From assembly GCA_949752745.1 (NCBI GenBank), contig OX457031.1, positions 2,271,741 through 2,335,740 on the forward strand: a DNA stretch of 64,000 bases. Direction: 5' to 3'. Source of the DNA: Protula sp. h YS-2021 (lineage: Eukaryota; Annelida; Polychaeta; Sabellida; Serpulidae). Within the stretch, counting starts at the first letter, position 1, and each line of letters opens with the position of its first letter. Both the position numbers and the translations under genes were made by a program. Of this stretch, positions 42,130-55,271 are shown one piece after another. A model generated the notes under the pieces. It saw only the letters and a program-made list of their open reading frames with translations. It was not told the DNA's origin and did not search any database.

Positions 42130-42212
42130 AAAAAGAAAGAAAGAAGGAAGGAAGGAAAATAAGAAAGAAGGAAAGAAAGAAAGAAAGAAAGAAAGAAAGA
42201 AGGAAAGAAAAA

Positions 42213-42267
<55 letters not shown>

Positions 42268-42270
42268 CAA
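42130..42270. repeat. (GAAA)n microsatellite
   Basis: Almost pure AAAG/AAGG repetition; Phe/Leu/Ser frames are artefacts. Confidence 0.95.
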
Positions 42271-43602
42271 GACTTGACATAACAAAATTCAGCAATGACA
42301 GTGACTTTCTAAATTATGACACTTTTGAGGTTAATAAAAAATCCCCATAATTCTATTTTGAAGTATTTTATTTTGAAGATTCTAGTTTGAATAATTCTAT
42401 TTTGAAGACTAGTACAGTTTCTACAATAAAAAAATCTATATGAGTGAGATATACGGAAGGAGTCACGAGTATTTATTTATTTATGTATTTATTTTTTCGG
42501 CACTGTACTCCACGTTTGGTTAAAAAAATGGCCGGGGTGGGAAGGAGGGGATATTATTTTAAACTTAGAACTCGGCGTTTTGGGATTGTTTTAAAGAGTC
42601 TATGATACTAATGCTAACTAATTTGTTGATGAGTGCCACTCCCTCCACCTTTCAAACCCACCCGCCCCACCTGACCCTCACCCTCACCCCCGTCCCTCCC
42701 CCCATCCCCTCCCCCTCCCCACCTCCAGGTGCTTTACTCCTGTAGCAACACAAAGTGACTTTGCAAAATGAATATTCTGCTCGTAAATTGTAATAAATAA
42801 GTATCTAACAAGTCCCTCCTTTTTTACAAAACCGATTTTCTATGAAATAAATAAAAATCGTTAATGCGATCCCACTTCATGAGAAACCGGACTAATTAAC
42901 TCATTAGCAAACTAATTAAGCTGCAACAATTAAATTTACACATTATTTTTATTTTTTTTTTGTCAGTTCTAATGTTTTAATTTCTACATTCTATGAGGTA
43001 GTTTGAATAACTCACCTAAACAATAATTAATCGGCCGATATTGGTTCATTCCAAAGTCAACAATTTTTCAATGTTGACCCCGATGGCGATACATTATCGC
43101 AGTTGTTTGTAACCAAAACGCCAATTAAGTCACGTGACTGAGCATATATTGACCTAGTTTGAGTGAACATAAAGTATTACTGACCAGTAAGAACATGTTG
43201 ACCTTAGGTCAACATTTTCGTAATATGTCAACAATGCTTTGATGTTGTCCAACCCTAAATATATTTTTAACCTTATATTCTAAATACATAGACAACATGT
43301 ACAAGCATCACAGGGGTACGCAATGCTAGTTTGGCAAGAAAATGTTGTAATCTTCTTACATTTGTTTCTTTATGCAAAATTCTACATCTAATAAACTCGC
43401 GGAATTGCGATTTTTTTTAGCTGCAAGGTATAACATTCCTGCATTCGGGAACGTAACCGTTGTAACTGTAATTGCCCGAGGGGGGGGGGGGGGAGGGGGG
43501 GGTACTGGGGGCATTTGGTATCATGTGTGTTACCATGCCTATTCAAAAACGCAGAGAAAGGGGGGGGGTAATTTTGAGGCCAGGCTCGGAGTTTCAATTT
43601 TC

Positions 43603-43647
<45 letters not shown>

Positions 43648-43906
43648 CGGGATGGGGGAGGGGTGAGGACGTTGGGGTAACTTTTATTCGGTACTCCGAG
43701 CTTTTTTTAAAAAAAGGGGGGGGGGGATTCTTTCAGAACTATACCCCGCGTTGGTTAGAAAGATTTTATTTTAAGAAAGGTATTATTTTACTCTGTATTT
43801 AGGCTTTTTCTTTCTTTAAGGAAAAAAAATCAGAACAAAATCTGCCCCTTTTATATCCCACTTACGAATGTTTCTAGTAAAATTGAATTTTGCTTAATTT
43901 TTTTGT
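42271..43906. other. Anonymous stretch with homopolymers
   Basis: C-rich patch at 42,655-42,725, G runs near 43,480 and a ~40-A run at 43,604-43,643. No gene recognised. Confidence 0.5.
43901..43906. repeat. Target-site duplication TTTTGT (left)
   Basis: Identical to 46,527-46,532, directly flanking the fold-back element. Confidence 0.8.
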
Positions 43907-44477
43907 AGTAGGGTAAAAAGGCCGGTTCCAGGTCAGTTTGTGACGTCATACTGTCTGGACCGGAAGTGACGTCATAGACGTAACCAAGGCGTAACCATGG
44001 TGATAATGACGTCATCAGTCACGTGACCAATGAAAAGCCAATGAGATCAATGAAGACAATGAAGCCCCGCCCACTTTCTGTCTATCATACTGTCTGGACC
44101 GGAAGTGCTGTCTGGACCGGAAGTGACGTCATGTCTGGAAGTGACGTCATCATGTCTGGACCGGAAGTGACGTCATAGTGTCTGTTTGTTTCTATCTGCT
44201 TCAGTTTTTTGGATGGAGCGCGCGCACGTGTTGGGATGACGTCATGATGAAGGGTAAACGTCACAGCAGAGTGTGCGTAAACGAAACGTCATTTTGTTTT
44301 CGTAATTTGAAATAACGGACTTCCGTTGAAGTGTGGAACTTATATTTGTAACATGCCGCCATTTTAACTGTGTAAAAAGTGAAAAATTGAGATAACTTTC
44401 GTTATACTTGGCCGATTTGAATGAAAATTTCACTGTTTGATTCAGTTTTATATCTAGTTTTGTTATAAAGTGGTCAC

Positions 44478-44830
44478 AGGCTATTTACACCGGTGGCTGT
44501 ATGCATTTTTGTAACATGCCGCCATTTTAATTTTGTAAAAAGTGGAAAATTGGCATAACTTCCGTTATATTTGGTCGATTTACATGAAAATTTCACTATT
44601 TGATTCAGTTTTATATCTAGTTTTGTTATAAAGTGGTTATGGGCTATTTGCGCAGCTGGCTGTATCATTTTTGTAACATGCCGCCATTTTAATTTTGTAA
44701 AAAGTGGAAAATTGGCATAACTTCCGTTATATTTGGTCGATTTACATGAAAATTTCACTATTTGATTCAGTTTTATATCTAGTTTTGTTATAAAGTGGTT
44801 ATGGGCTATTTGCGCAGCTGGCTGTATCAT
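44478..44830 (-). repeat. 162-bp tandem units, left arm
   Basis: Two full units containing AAAGTGGAAAATTGGCATAA and CTATTTGATTCAGTTTTATA, in inverse orientation to the right arm. Confidence 0.85.
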
Positions 44831-45317
44831 TTTTGTAACATGCCGTTGAACATGTTCAACAACAGCTTGTTAAACAATTGTTGTACAATTGCTAAACAAC
44901 TTGTTGAACAATAGTTTGACGTAAAACTTATTCAAAGACATGTTTGAATGGTGGGCGCGCGCCATTCCAATAACCCACCTATGCACAAACTACTGTAAAA
45001 CTAAGACATCAAACTGAATCCAACGGTGAAATTTTCATTCAAATCGGTTAACCATAACGAAAGTTATTATACTTTTCCCACTTTTTAAAAAGTTAAAATG
45101 GCGAATGTCAAATTATGCCTACAGCCAGCTGCGCAAATAGCCCATGACTACATTATAACAAAAACTAGATATAAAACTGAACCAAACAGTGAAAGTTTCA
45201 TGCAAATCGACCAACTATAGCGAAAGTTATCTCATTTTTTCACTTTTTACAAAATTAAAATGGCGGCATGTCACATTATGCATACAGCCATCGGTGTAAA
45301 TAGCCTATAACCACTTA

Positions 45318-45960
45318 ATGTTAAAACTTTACATAAAACTGAATCAAACAGTGAAATTTTCATGTAAATCGGCCAAGTATAACGAAAGTTATCTCAATTT
45401 TTCACTTTTTACAAAGTTAAAATGGCGGCATGTTACAAAAATGATACAGCCAGCTGCGCAAATAGCCCATAACCACTTTATAACAAAACTAGATATAAAA
45501 CTGAATCAAATAGTGAAATTTTCATGTAAATCGACCAAATATAACGGAAGTTATGCCAATTTTCCACTTTTTACAAAATTAAAATGGCGGCATGTTACAA
45601 AAATGATACAGCCAGCTGCGCAAATAGCCCATAACCACTTTATAACAAAACTAGATATAAAACTGAATCAAATAGTGAAATTTTCATGTAAATCGACCAA
45701 ATATAACGGAAGTTATGCCAATTTTCCACTTTTTACAAAATTAAAATGGCGGCATGTTACAAAAATGATACAGCCAGCTGCGCAAATAGCCCATAACCAC
45801 TTTATAACAAAACTAGATATAAAACTGAATCAAATAGTGAAATTTTCATGTAAATCGACCAAATATAACGGAAGTTATGCCAATTTTCCACTTTTTACAA
45901 AATTAAAATGGCGGCATGTTACAAAAATGCATACAGCCACCGGTGTAAATAGCCTGTGAC
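45318..45960 (+). repeat. 162-bp tandem units, right arm
   Basis: Four units, with ATGATACAGCCAGCTGCGCA at 45,441, 45,603 and 45,765 (exact 162-bp period). Because 162 is divisible by three the frame stays open. Confidence 0.9.
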
Positions 45961-46526
45961 CACTTTATAACAAAACTAGATATAAAACTGAATCAAACAG
46001 TGAAATTTTCATTCAAATCGGCCAAGTATAACGAAAGTTATCTCAATTTTCACTTTTTACACAGTTTAAAATGGCGGCATGTTACAAATATAAGTTCCAC
46101 ACTTCAACGGAAGTCCGTTATTTCAAATTACGAAAACAAAATGACGTTTCGTTTACGCACACTCTGCTGTGACGTTTACCCTTCATCATGACGTCATCCA
46201 ACACGTGCGCGCGCTCCATCCAAAAAACTGAAGCAGATAGAAACAAACAGACACTATGACGTCACTTCCGGTCCAGACATGATGACGTCACTTCCAGACA
46301 TGACGTCACTTCCGGTCCAGACAGCACTTCCGGTCCAGACAGTATGATAGACAGAAAGTGGGCGGGGCTTCATTGTCTTCATTGATCTCATTGGCTTTTC
46401 ATTGGTCACGTGACTGATGACGTCATTATCACCATGGTTACGCCTTGGTTACGTCTATGACGTCACTTCCGGTTCCAGACAGTATGACGTCACAAACTGA
46501 CCTGGAACCGGCCTTTTTACCCTACT

Positions 46527-46532
46527 TTTTGT
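46527..46532. repeat. Target-site duplication TTTTGT (right)
   Basis: Identical to 43,901-43,906. Confidence 0.8.
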
Positions 46533-47017
46533 TTTGTTTTCTAGCATTTCATTTCTACGTTTATCCCGACTGAATGCCATCGAAACGCTGAAACGTTTTT
46601 TTTTCTGGACAGGCATGACAACACATGTGATACGACGTGCTCCCCCCCCACCCCCCCCCACCCCCACCCCCCGCCTTCCCTACGGGAGGGAAGAACGCAC
46701 TTCCACTAATTACATGTATTACTTAAAATGTGCGTGTTTATTATGTAAAAAATATAAAAAAAAGCAAATTTGTGAGAGCCGATTATAAATTTCATATTAC
46801 ATTAAAACATGTGGTGTTTGTTTTTATTACTGAAAAACTATTCTAAGACCCAACAATTACAATGAATGGTTTGAATGAGCGTAGAGTGAAACGACATATA
46901 CGAGAGCATCTACTGACTAATTTGTACGAGTGCATTATTGAACATTCATGACAAAAAACTATGGCACAGTACATTTTGCACTACACAACGAACGTTATAA
47001 CAAAAAAATACCATTAA
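46533..47017. other. Anonymous stretch
   Basis: C-rich run near 46,640-46,670. No gene recognised. Confidence 0.4.
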
Positions 47018-47220
47018 GTTGTTATAAAACAGCCGACTTGTGTGGAGAGCTTTCTGTTCCGTATAAACACAGAGCAGATGGATTTTTGTTAAAAAAGTAT
47101 TCCCCTCTCCTGTTAAGGAGTTCCATTTCGTTGGAATCCCCAGTGTGTCTGCGGGAAGAGAAAGAGGTCTACTACAGAAAAAAAACGCACCGCCGTAGAG
47201 GTTAGCTGCTGCACAACAAC
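47018..47220 (-). mobile_element. GTTGTT-type MITE, inverted copy
   Basis: Plus strand begins GTTGTTATAAAACAGCCGAC and ends GTTAGCTGCTGCACAACAAC, i.e. the inverse of the 11,254-11,439 copy. Contains GTATAAACACAGAGCAGATG and the inverse CTCTACGGCGG mark. Confidence 0.65.
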
Positions 47221-47693
47221 GATGACGGCATGACCTGTTGGCATTTGAATATGGCCGTAAAATGACCTCTTTATTGGCTTATCCAGCTAATTCTGGTTAA
47301 TGTACTAAAATAATATAAACTAAATACACGGAAATGAATGACGCAAGCACTTTCTGTGACGTAATAATAACTCACTTTTTGTACCTTGACACCCATCATT
47401 AAACATCTGGAGGGGAAGAGCAGAAAAAAGAGTAAAAAAGGAGGACGAAGGAAGAAGAGGGTGGAAGAGTTAGGGAAGAAGAAGAAGAAGCCGAAGCGAT
47501 GGCTTCATTGAAAACTGTAGTGGGTCGTTTCCTCCACTCTTTCATGGCTAAAATATTCCCAGACCAAATTTGGTCGGACCAAATATCGTTCGACCAAATG
47601 ACGTTGGACGAAATTCTGGGCCACCTTTCAAGTAGATACTTCTTGAATTTTTTTCCGGGGTCTCCAGAAAGAATAGTTATAGTTTTTTCTAAA

Positions 47694-47740
<47 letters not shown>

Positions 47741-48612
47741 TTTTAGAAAAAATATATATATCGGCCACGCATATATTCCAGCCAACAGATTTCTACGGTC
47801 TGACAAGATTTGTTTTTTTGGCTGTATGTATTTTATATATAGTCAGGTATTTGAGTCTTATTAGAAGTTCTTTTCTAACCGACCTATATCACAGTTTCAT
47901 CACACAACATCGATTTTATGATGAGTCGTGTTAGAATGCCCCCCCCCCCTAACGCTGGCGGGGGGGGGGGGGCGGAGGGGGGAAGGGGGGAGTAAAGCAT
48001 TTGATAGCAGATGTGCCCAGGCTGACCACTGACGTACGAGCTGGTTACCATGAGTGTCCATAGCTTTTTACAACAACCCAAAAACGATGAGGGCCAGTTT
48101 TGAAAAAAAAACCTCTTTTTTTAACCAAATGCGGAGTAAAATTCCTAAGTAACCCTGTCCCCCACTCCTCACTGCTTCCTTCCCCCCCCCCCCCCCCCAC
48201 GACCTTTTTGTAGGAAACACGGAGTACTAAATACAGCATACTCCCCTTTATAACGAAATTCGAACAAAATTACCCCCTTTCTCTGTGTACTTTTTTGGAC
48301 GCGCATGGTAACACATAGAAGATACTAAGTGCCTCCAATTGAACGTGTTACCGAGCCTGCCCCCGACCCCTCCCCCCAACCCCCCGCCCTCGATTCCGCC
48401 ACTAAAAAAACCGCGGAGAAAGGGGTGGGGGTAATTTGAGAAGCAGATGCGGTTCGGCGGCAGGAGGAAGCTAGTTTCAAAACTACACTCCACGGTCAGC
48501 GAAAAGGGGAACCTTTAAATTGTGCGTATAGATACTTCTAAATTTAGGTGCCGTTCTAGTTTCCGTTCTTGGACTACTACAGTACCGTACGTTCTAGCTG
48601 CTGATAAATAGA
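47221..48612. other. Anonymous stretch with low complexity
   Basis: GA-rich at 47,405-47,500, (AT)n at 47,697-47,736, and G/C runs near 47,940-47,990, 48,183-48,200 and 48,360. Frames here are artefacts of low complexity. Confidence 0.5.
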
Positions 48613-48800
48613 TACAGTAAAACCTGCCTACACCGGACATCGGGGGGGGGGGGACTTGCGGATTTTGTCCGATATATAGAGGTGCCCGGTATTTCATGGC
48701 TCATGTAAACTAGTGGGGAAAAAACGGGACTGAGAATTCTTGTCCGGTATTGGCAGTTGTCCGGTATTTCAGGGTTTGTCCAGAATGAGGTTTTACTGTA
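48613..48800. mobile_element. TACAGT-type MITE (Tc1/mariner-like), copy 1
   Basis: 188 bp between TACAGTAAAACCTGCCTACA and its inverse ending AGGTTTTACTGTA. TA at both ends fits TA target duplication. A relative in opposite orientation is at 55,272-55,456. Confidence 0.75.
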
Positions 48801-48993
48801 ATTTGATAAAAGTTTTTTTTTTAATTTTTGAAATATTATTCAGTTGTAATATGTCTTATGTGCGTGAGATATTTTTAGGTTTCTTACAATTATTACAAAC
48901 TAATAATACATATAAATGTTTAAAATCGGCATTCCCTTGAACTGAACACAATTTATTAAAATTTCACATTCTATTTATATTTTTATCCCTTAA

Positions 48994-50140
48994 TCAGAAC
49001 GTCACTAATTCAGATATTTCCATATCAATATTCTGTTTGAGTTTACATTTTTCATAAATAGGCACACCCCTAAAACCAGGGAATTTTACCCGCCATTCGA
49101 GATATTTCGTTCGTCTGACTAAAGCGAACACAAACTCTTCTGAATCCCCAATAAATGGGATCATGGAGGGTTCGATATACCCTAATTTTTTATTCGCTCT
49201 TTGAACTCTTTCTTCTCGCGTAACAATACGCCATCGCTTCTTGCGAAGAGCAGTGCCATTGCCTGTTAAATTGCCTGTCGGTACTAGTTTTTCATAAATT
49301 ACTCCGGGCACAAATTCAGGCTTTTTTGTCGTTGGTTTAGCAGCGTTTTTTGAGGCATCTTTTTTCGGAGGTGAAGGTTTCTTCGAATCTGCCGCCGGCT
49401 TTTGTGCCGGTTTCGCATTTTCCGGAGCCTTTTGTGCCGGTTTTGCATTTTCCGGAGGTTTCTGTGCCGGTTTCGCATTTTCCGGAGGTTTTTGCCCCGA
49501 TTTTGCGTCACTTTTCACCCCATTATCTTTCTTAGCCGGGTCCGGATTATTTTTATTCGATGCGGAATCAGTTGGTTTCTTTGCCACCGGAGCAGCGGGA
49601 GGTTTTTCTTGAGCAGAAGCCGGAGGTTTTTCGCCTTCTTTCGCTTGTGGTTTATTCGTCGGTTTCGCTTCCGTTTTCGCTGGGGATTTCCCATCACTTT
49701 CCATCGCCTTTGCTGGCGGTTTATTCGATGGTTCCACTTTCTCCTCTTTCTTCTTTTCTTCCGTCTTTGGTGCAGGTGTACTTTTTGGTGCAGGTGTACT
49801 TTTCTTCACCTTTTTAACTTGAATCACTTTTACGACTTGCCCCATCAAGCGTCGACCAGATCGCGATGGGGTATCCATTTCAAAACGAGGCTCATCCGGT
49901 TGGACATCGTGCGACAGCAGTTTACGACCTTTATTACTTTGATTGAATAATTTGACCGCTGATAGATACTCCTGGTCATCGGCTTCGATCGGGTGGTGAT
50001 TCTTCCCTCGTCCTACTATCTCGTTCTGTCCATTTGCGACCATGTATTCCAGTACTTTTTTCCGCATTTTAATCAGTTTTAATGGAATACATGAGAGGAA
50101 ACCATTGCTCGACACCAGAAACATCGTTTCATTTTTCTCC
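48994..50140 (-). CDS. Terminal coding exon of a host gene with a long Lys/Pro/Ala-rich disordered region
   Basis: Acceptor AG at 50,142-50,141 opens an exon read to the stop at 48,994. The first base completes a codon split in phase 2, matching the donor phase of the exon at 50,645-50,808. The start resembles the end of a folded domain (ETMFLVSSNGFLSCIPLKLI). From about residue 100 to 265 it is disordered, with three PENAKPAQK repeats. The last ~100 residues look folded again (EFVFALVRRTKYLEWRVKFP). No signal or TM is visible in this exon. Function unknown beyond the link to the upstream glycosyltransferase-like exon. Confidence 0.6.
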
Positions 50141-50644
50141 CTAAATATATGAAAACAGTAATGTATTTAATAATGGTTGGCAGTTAAGAAGGATATTTTT
50201 TTAATGAGAATAATTGCATTGTTTCTTTGTTTTTCCTTGCGTTGTGTATTATTCTTACGTAAGTGCACATGTACTTTTAAAGTTCATTTTAAGTACACAG
50301 CTACGTAAATTAAAATATTAAACACAAACAACATTTTTTAACATCGGGGGGGGGGGGGGCGGGGGTAGCCGTGTGAAGGGGGAGGGTTGAAGAGAGGGGT
50401 GGAGTGGTGGATGAAGTTGGGTGGGGAGGGCGAGGGGTGGGGGGAGAGGGGGGAGGTTGGGGAGAGAGGTGGAGGGTGGAAAAAGTGGTGAAATGTGGGG
50501 TAGGGGTGGATGGTGTGGAAGGGGTTTGGAGAATGGAGGGTGGGATTAAAGACCTGGAAGAGGGATGGAGGGGAGGGATAGAAAGTGGGGATATGGTGGA
50601 GGGAAGTAGGAGAGAGGGGTGGCCGGTAACTGAACAAAACATAC
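50141..50644. other. Intron with G-rich low complexity
   Basis: Flanked by donor GTATGT (minus, 50,644-50,639) and acceptor AG (50,142-50,141). 50,345-50,620 is G-rich low complexity; the Pro/Ser frames in it are artefacts. Confidence 0.6.
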
Positions 50645-50808
50645 GCCAGTTGATCGGCTAGTTCCCGATTATATTTCATGCCATCGTTGACGCGCCGTAC
50701 GGAATGCGAATTCTCGGTGCGATTGAAGCCCGCGTGACTCTGATGTATAGCCCGCACAGCCGCCGTGGTGTCAACTATGGGCAGCTTGGAGAGTGTTGAA
50801 AACCACAC
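50645..50808 (-). CDS. Internal exon of a glycosyltransferase-like host gene
   Basis: 164-bp exon between acceptor CAG (ending 50,809) and donor GTATGT. It encodes STLSKLPIVDTTAAVRAIHQ, then FNRTENSHS and MKYNREL. The 'VDTTxxxxAxHQ ... YN' layout is characteristic of nucleotide-sugar-transferase-like proteins, from memory of the family. It may be a paralogue of the gene starting at 8,543 but cannot be its missing part, since it lies upstream on the same strand. Upstream exons not found. Confidence 0.6.
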
Positions 50809-50810
50809 CT

Positions 50811-51285
50811 GTTACGGTGAAAAAACACACACACACCAGTTCTGTTATCACATGATTTGGATAAATGCTGCAACCTGATTGGTCGAATCAATATATTTTT
50901 TTCTGTGTTGACCGGAACGCAAAAAGTCAGTAACAAAAACGCCATTAAAAATGAAACATTGCTGACAGTTACCAAAATGTTCATCTAAATGTTGACCGCA
51001 TGCATACTGTTGACTGTGAAATCAAAGTAAATATAAATGATACCATAGTGAGAATACGTTGGATAAAAAAAGAAGAAAACTTTATGACCCAGTGAAACAG
51101 TCTGAGGTCAATCGACCATCGATTTGAGGTTGCGACGTCGATCCGAACAAATCACATATAAAGAACATTTTGGATAACTTGTTAGGATATATATGTGAAG
51201 ATATTATGCTGGAGATAAGGACATTTTCGCCAATGTTTTTTTTTTTAGTTTTGTTGTTAGTTAATCAAGGCATTTGTTGTTCTCC
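50811..51285. other. Intronic or intergenic anonymous stretch
   Basis: Begins with the acceptor-side intron sequence of the exon at 50,645-50,808. No further exon recognised. Confidence 0.4.
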
Positions 51286-51690
51286 AACAGCAAACCTCTA
51301 CGGCAGTGCGTTGTTGACCAACAGTGAACCTCTTCGGCTGTGCCTTGTTGCCCAACAACTAGCCTTTATGGTGGAGCGTTGTTGTCCAACAGCTAACCTC
51401 TACGGTGGTGCGTTGATGTCTAACATCCAACCTCTGAGGCGATGCGTTGTTATCCAACAGCCAGCCTCTACGGCGGTGCGTTGTTATCCAGCAGCAGGCC
51501 TCTGCGATGGTGATTTGTTGTCATTCCAACAGCCAACCTCTATGGCAGTTCGGTCTGTTGTATATGAGATCGTTCGGTTCGCGAAAATAGTACTTCTTGA
51601 AACAGGTGGACGGGGGCGCTACTTTAATTCTTTTTAAAATCCATCCGCTTCGTGTTTATACAAAACAGACGAACACCTCCAGTGGTCACT
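51283..51690 (+). mobile_element. GTTGTT-type MITE with expanded minisatellite
   Basis: Seven or so units of CCAACAGCCAACCTCTACGG ending GTGCGTTGTT, then TCTGTTGTATATGAGATCG, then ATCCGCTTCGTGTTTATACA. The end is more diverged than in other copies. The array accounts for the extra length. Confidence 0.6.
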
Positions 51691-52009
51691 TGTGTTTTTA
51701 ACACAAAGTTGAGTAGTTGAAGAATGAGAAATATAAGCGCATTATGTCTGTCAACAAAGATAAAAGAGGACACACCGAAAAAAACTCAAGAAATTCGCTG
51801 TTATGATCAAATGCAACCTGTCAACGCAGCTCCCACAAACACCACCAACCCCTCCCCCGTAAAAGCATACTGCTGCGGTCACAGTAGTAGCAAACGAAGT
51901 ACTACTACTACTGTTATTGCTTGTTTTTAATAGTAGTAATATTGGTAATGATGGCAAAAGTGGTAGCAGCAGTACCAGAAGTGGTAGTAATAGTAGTAGT
52001 AATAAAAAA

Positions 52010-52730
<721 letters not shown>

Positions 52731-52734
52731 CCGT

Positions 52735-52835
52735 CAACCCCTTGCTCACCACTGTAGGATTCGAACACGGGACCTTAGCCAACGTTTGATTACTTCAACC
52801 CTCTAACTAGCTGAACTAACCACAACCCTCCCGCC
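52735..52835 (-). repeat. tRNA-derived SINE head
   Basis: Minus strand has TGGTTAGTTCAGCTAGTTAG (A box region) and GTGTTCGAATCCTACAG (B box). Arm pairing is imperfect, so a SINE or tRNA pseudogene is more likely than a tRNA. Confidence 0.5.
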
Positions 52836-53017
52836 CACCCCGCTAGATAACACAGCAGATTAATTCTTATTTCACGGAATAAGCGAATTAAACTTTAGCT
52901 GGCCGAATTTCCATGTTTGCGAGCCATAAACATAATCTCTGAAACTGCCGCAGTTCAAAAGGACAGAAGAACTGTAAATGGGAAAAACATTATGTTTCTA
53001 GAAACCTTCTAACATAC

Positions 53018-53190
53018 AGTAGAGTCCCAGATATAAGACCACCCGTGTGACGGGTGTAAACTGGTCTAAATTCAGGGGAGGTCTTGTTTCCGGGGTTCTT
53101 AAAAATGGCAGGGTGGAGGGGGGGTGGGGGGAGAGGGGGGAGGGTGGAGTCTTATTTCCAGGGTGGTCTTAATTTCGGGATTATCTTCTG
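53018..53190. mobile_element. Partial MITE with one recognisable end
   Basis: Starts TACAGTAGAGTCCCAGATAT with GGTCTTATTTCCAGG and GGTCTTAATTTCGGG repeats typical of TA-target MITEs. The right end is not seen, so it is truncated. Confidence 0.5.
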
Positions 53191-53985
53191 CGGGGCTTCC
53201 GCAATATTTTAAAAGTGTTCAAAAAAGAATAAGAAAAAGAGAAAGAAAGAAAAAGAAAAGAAGAAGGAAAATGAAGAAGGAAAAAGAAGAAAGAAACAGA
53301 AGAAAGAAAAAGAAGAAGAAAAAGAAGAAAGAAAAGGAAAAATGAAAAAGCAACAGACTTGTTGACAATTTCTCCCATCCAGCGCGAATAGTAGCGAATG
53401 AACGCTGAAGAATATAGAAGCTAAACAAACCCAATATAAAATTTCCTACTTCATGTGTGGAAAAAAATATCTTAAATTGCTATATCATTGCTATGCCAAT
53501 TATTTCTGTAATTTTTAAAAGCTAAAACCACGAACCCTGAAATGACCTGGTTTATTGCTACCCCAATCTCAATTTCACCTTCTGCAGTTCAACGTTCTCT
53601 GTTTCTCTCTGTCTTTTTTTTGGTGGGGGAGGGGGGGGGGGGACTCGGGGGGGGCTGGTGGGGGGGGGGGTAAAAGAACTTTATAGGACCACATCAAATA
53701 ATCACTCTACCCTTTCACGAAAAGCTGCTACCGCACAACAACGCAATGTTATGGTTTAACAATACCATTGGACTATCGAATAGATTTAATTGCTTTTCTT
53801 TGTTTCTTGTAGTCTTTATGTTCTTCTTCTTTTTTTTTGTCTCTTTTGTCTTTCTTCTTCTTCTTTTTTTTTTTTTACTTTTTTTTTTTTACTTTTTTTT
53901 TAAGGTTTTGGGAATGAGTGGAAAAATTAAAAAAAGAATTGTAAGGATAATAATTCCCAAGAGGACTGGGTGGGGGGGGGGGGGG
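53191..53985. other. Low complexity
   Basis: Purine-rich GAAA tract (53,220-53,345), G runs (53,620-53,670) and a T-rich tract (53,820-53,900). No gene. Confidence 0.7.
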
Positions 53986-53989
53986 TGAG

Positions 53990-54520
53990 GCTGAAAACTT
54001 TCTCTTGCTCTTACACGCGGGGGTGTGGGGGTGGGGGAGGGGGTGCGGGAGTGTGTCTCGAGGGTGCTCGTACAGGGGACGGCGGGGGGGGGGGGGATTG
54101 GAGGGTGGAGGTTGAGACTGAAAAATTCCTCAAATCACGTGATTTGTCTCTGTTTCGAAAATGCGAAATCTGTTCGTGATATTAGTTCTAGAATCTGGTG
54201 ACATTGCTTTTACACGCGGAGATGGGGGAGGGGAGAGGGGGGAGGGGAGGTGCGTGTGGATTGTGCTCTTACACACTGCGGGGGGGGGGGGAGGCGAGAG
54301 GTATGGGCATGCGAAGGGTTCTCTAACACGCGGGAGGATGAGGGGTGTGTCTGGAGGGTGCTTTTATACGCGCGGGGGGGGGGAGGAAAGGAGTTAGGGT
54401 GAGGGGTGCGTGTGGAGGGTGGTTTTACACGCGGTGGAGGTACAGTATGCTCTTACACGGGAAGGGGGGGGGGTGGTGGTTGTGGGAGTCCCTGTGGAAG
54501 GTGCCCTTATACGCGGTATT
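53990..54520. repeat. G-rich minisatellite with CTCTTACACGCGGG
   Basis: About seven degenerate units of GTGCTCTTACACGCGGG followed by G-rich spacers. Gly/Arg-rich frames are artefacts. Confidence 0.75.
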
Positions 54521-55271
54521 TCCTACTTCGGAATACAAAAACTTACATATACAAAAAAATACTTATTCAAGAATAAACAAACAAATAATTAAAGCTCTAG
54601 CGACTATTAACGGAGATGGGGGAAAGTGTTGGTAATGTCAAGTGTGAGAGAATTGTTCTTGTATTAATTATTACGGAAGTTATAAATATTCAACTGACGA
54701 AATGGATTAATGGATAGTCCATTAAATATAAAGCATTTAGGTTCCTGATTACAGCGAAATGCACTAAGAGAACTGGATATAAGAGGTGTCACCAATAAAC
54801 GCGTCCCAGGATATGGGGGGGGGGGGGGAGTGGGAGGGGTGTGGAAGGTGGAAGGAGAAGGGGATTGAGAGCGGTGGTCTGACCCATTGCCTATGCCTAT
54901 ACGCGGGATGTCCCCATTTACGGTAAATCAACACATAATATGTGAATGGCACTCCTTCTACACGTGCGTGTTCGGTATGTAAACAAAGTTTATTTCGCAT
55001 TGCCGGAATTAATGCAAATACGAAAAGACATGTGTAAGCATCACGTGACCACATTCCCAATTACTGTTACGAAAATAAAACCAAACTATGACATTAATTG
55101 GTGTTAATTTACATTTTAATATCCAAATATTAAACTTTAGGTGATCAAATGCATAACATATTATGGTAGTACAATATTAAAAACCTTAAAAAAAAAACAA
55201 AAAAAACACACACACACACACCCGTTTTCTTTCTTAGAATTATGAAGTTATTGTTTCTCCCAAAGATCATA
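54521..55271. other. Anonymous stretch
   Basis: G run at 54,818 and (CA)n at 55,207. Nothing else recognised. Confidence 0.4.

Larger units (their letters stand above)
43907..46526. mobile_element. Mini-Polinton: 2.6-kb non-autonomous fold-back element
   Basis: Begins AGTAGGGTAAAAAGGCCGGT and ends with its inverse, flanked by 6-bp duplications TTTTGT. End sequence and duplication length match the intact Maverick (AGTAGGATAAAAG, 6 bp). Most of the element is a giant inverted repeat: outer ~330 bp with TGTCTGGACCGGAAGTGACG and TGACGTCA motifs, inner arms with 162-bp tandem units. No transposase or virion gene. It likely moved using a Maverick integrase supplied in trans (inference). The 213-codon frame at 45,318-45,959 is a translation of the 162-bp units. 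Confidence 0.8.

Noticed and set aside
45318..45959. 213-codon protein with 54-residue repeats
   Set aside because: It is the 162-bp non-coding unit of the fold-back element; the inverted arm encodes the same frame on the other strand, so the openness is structural.
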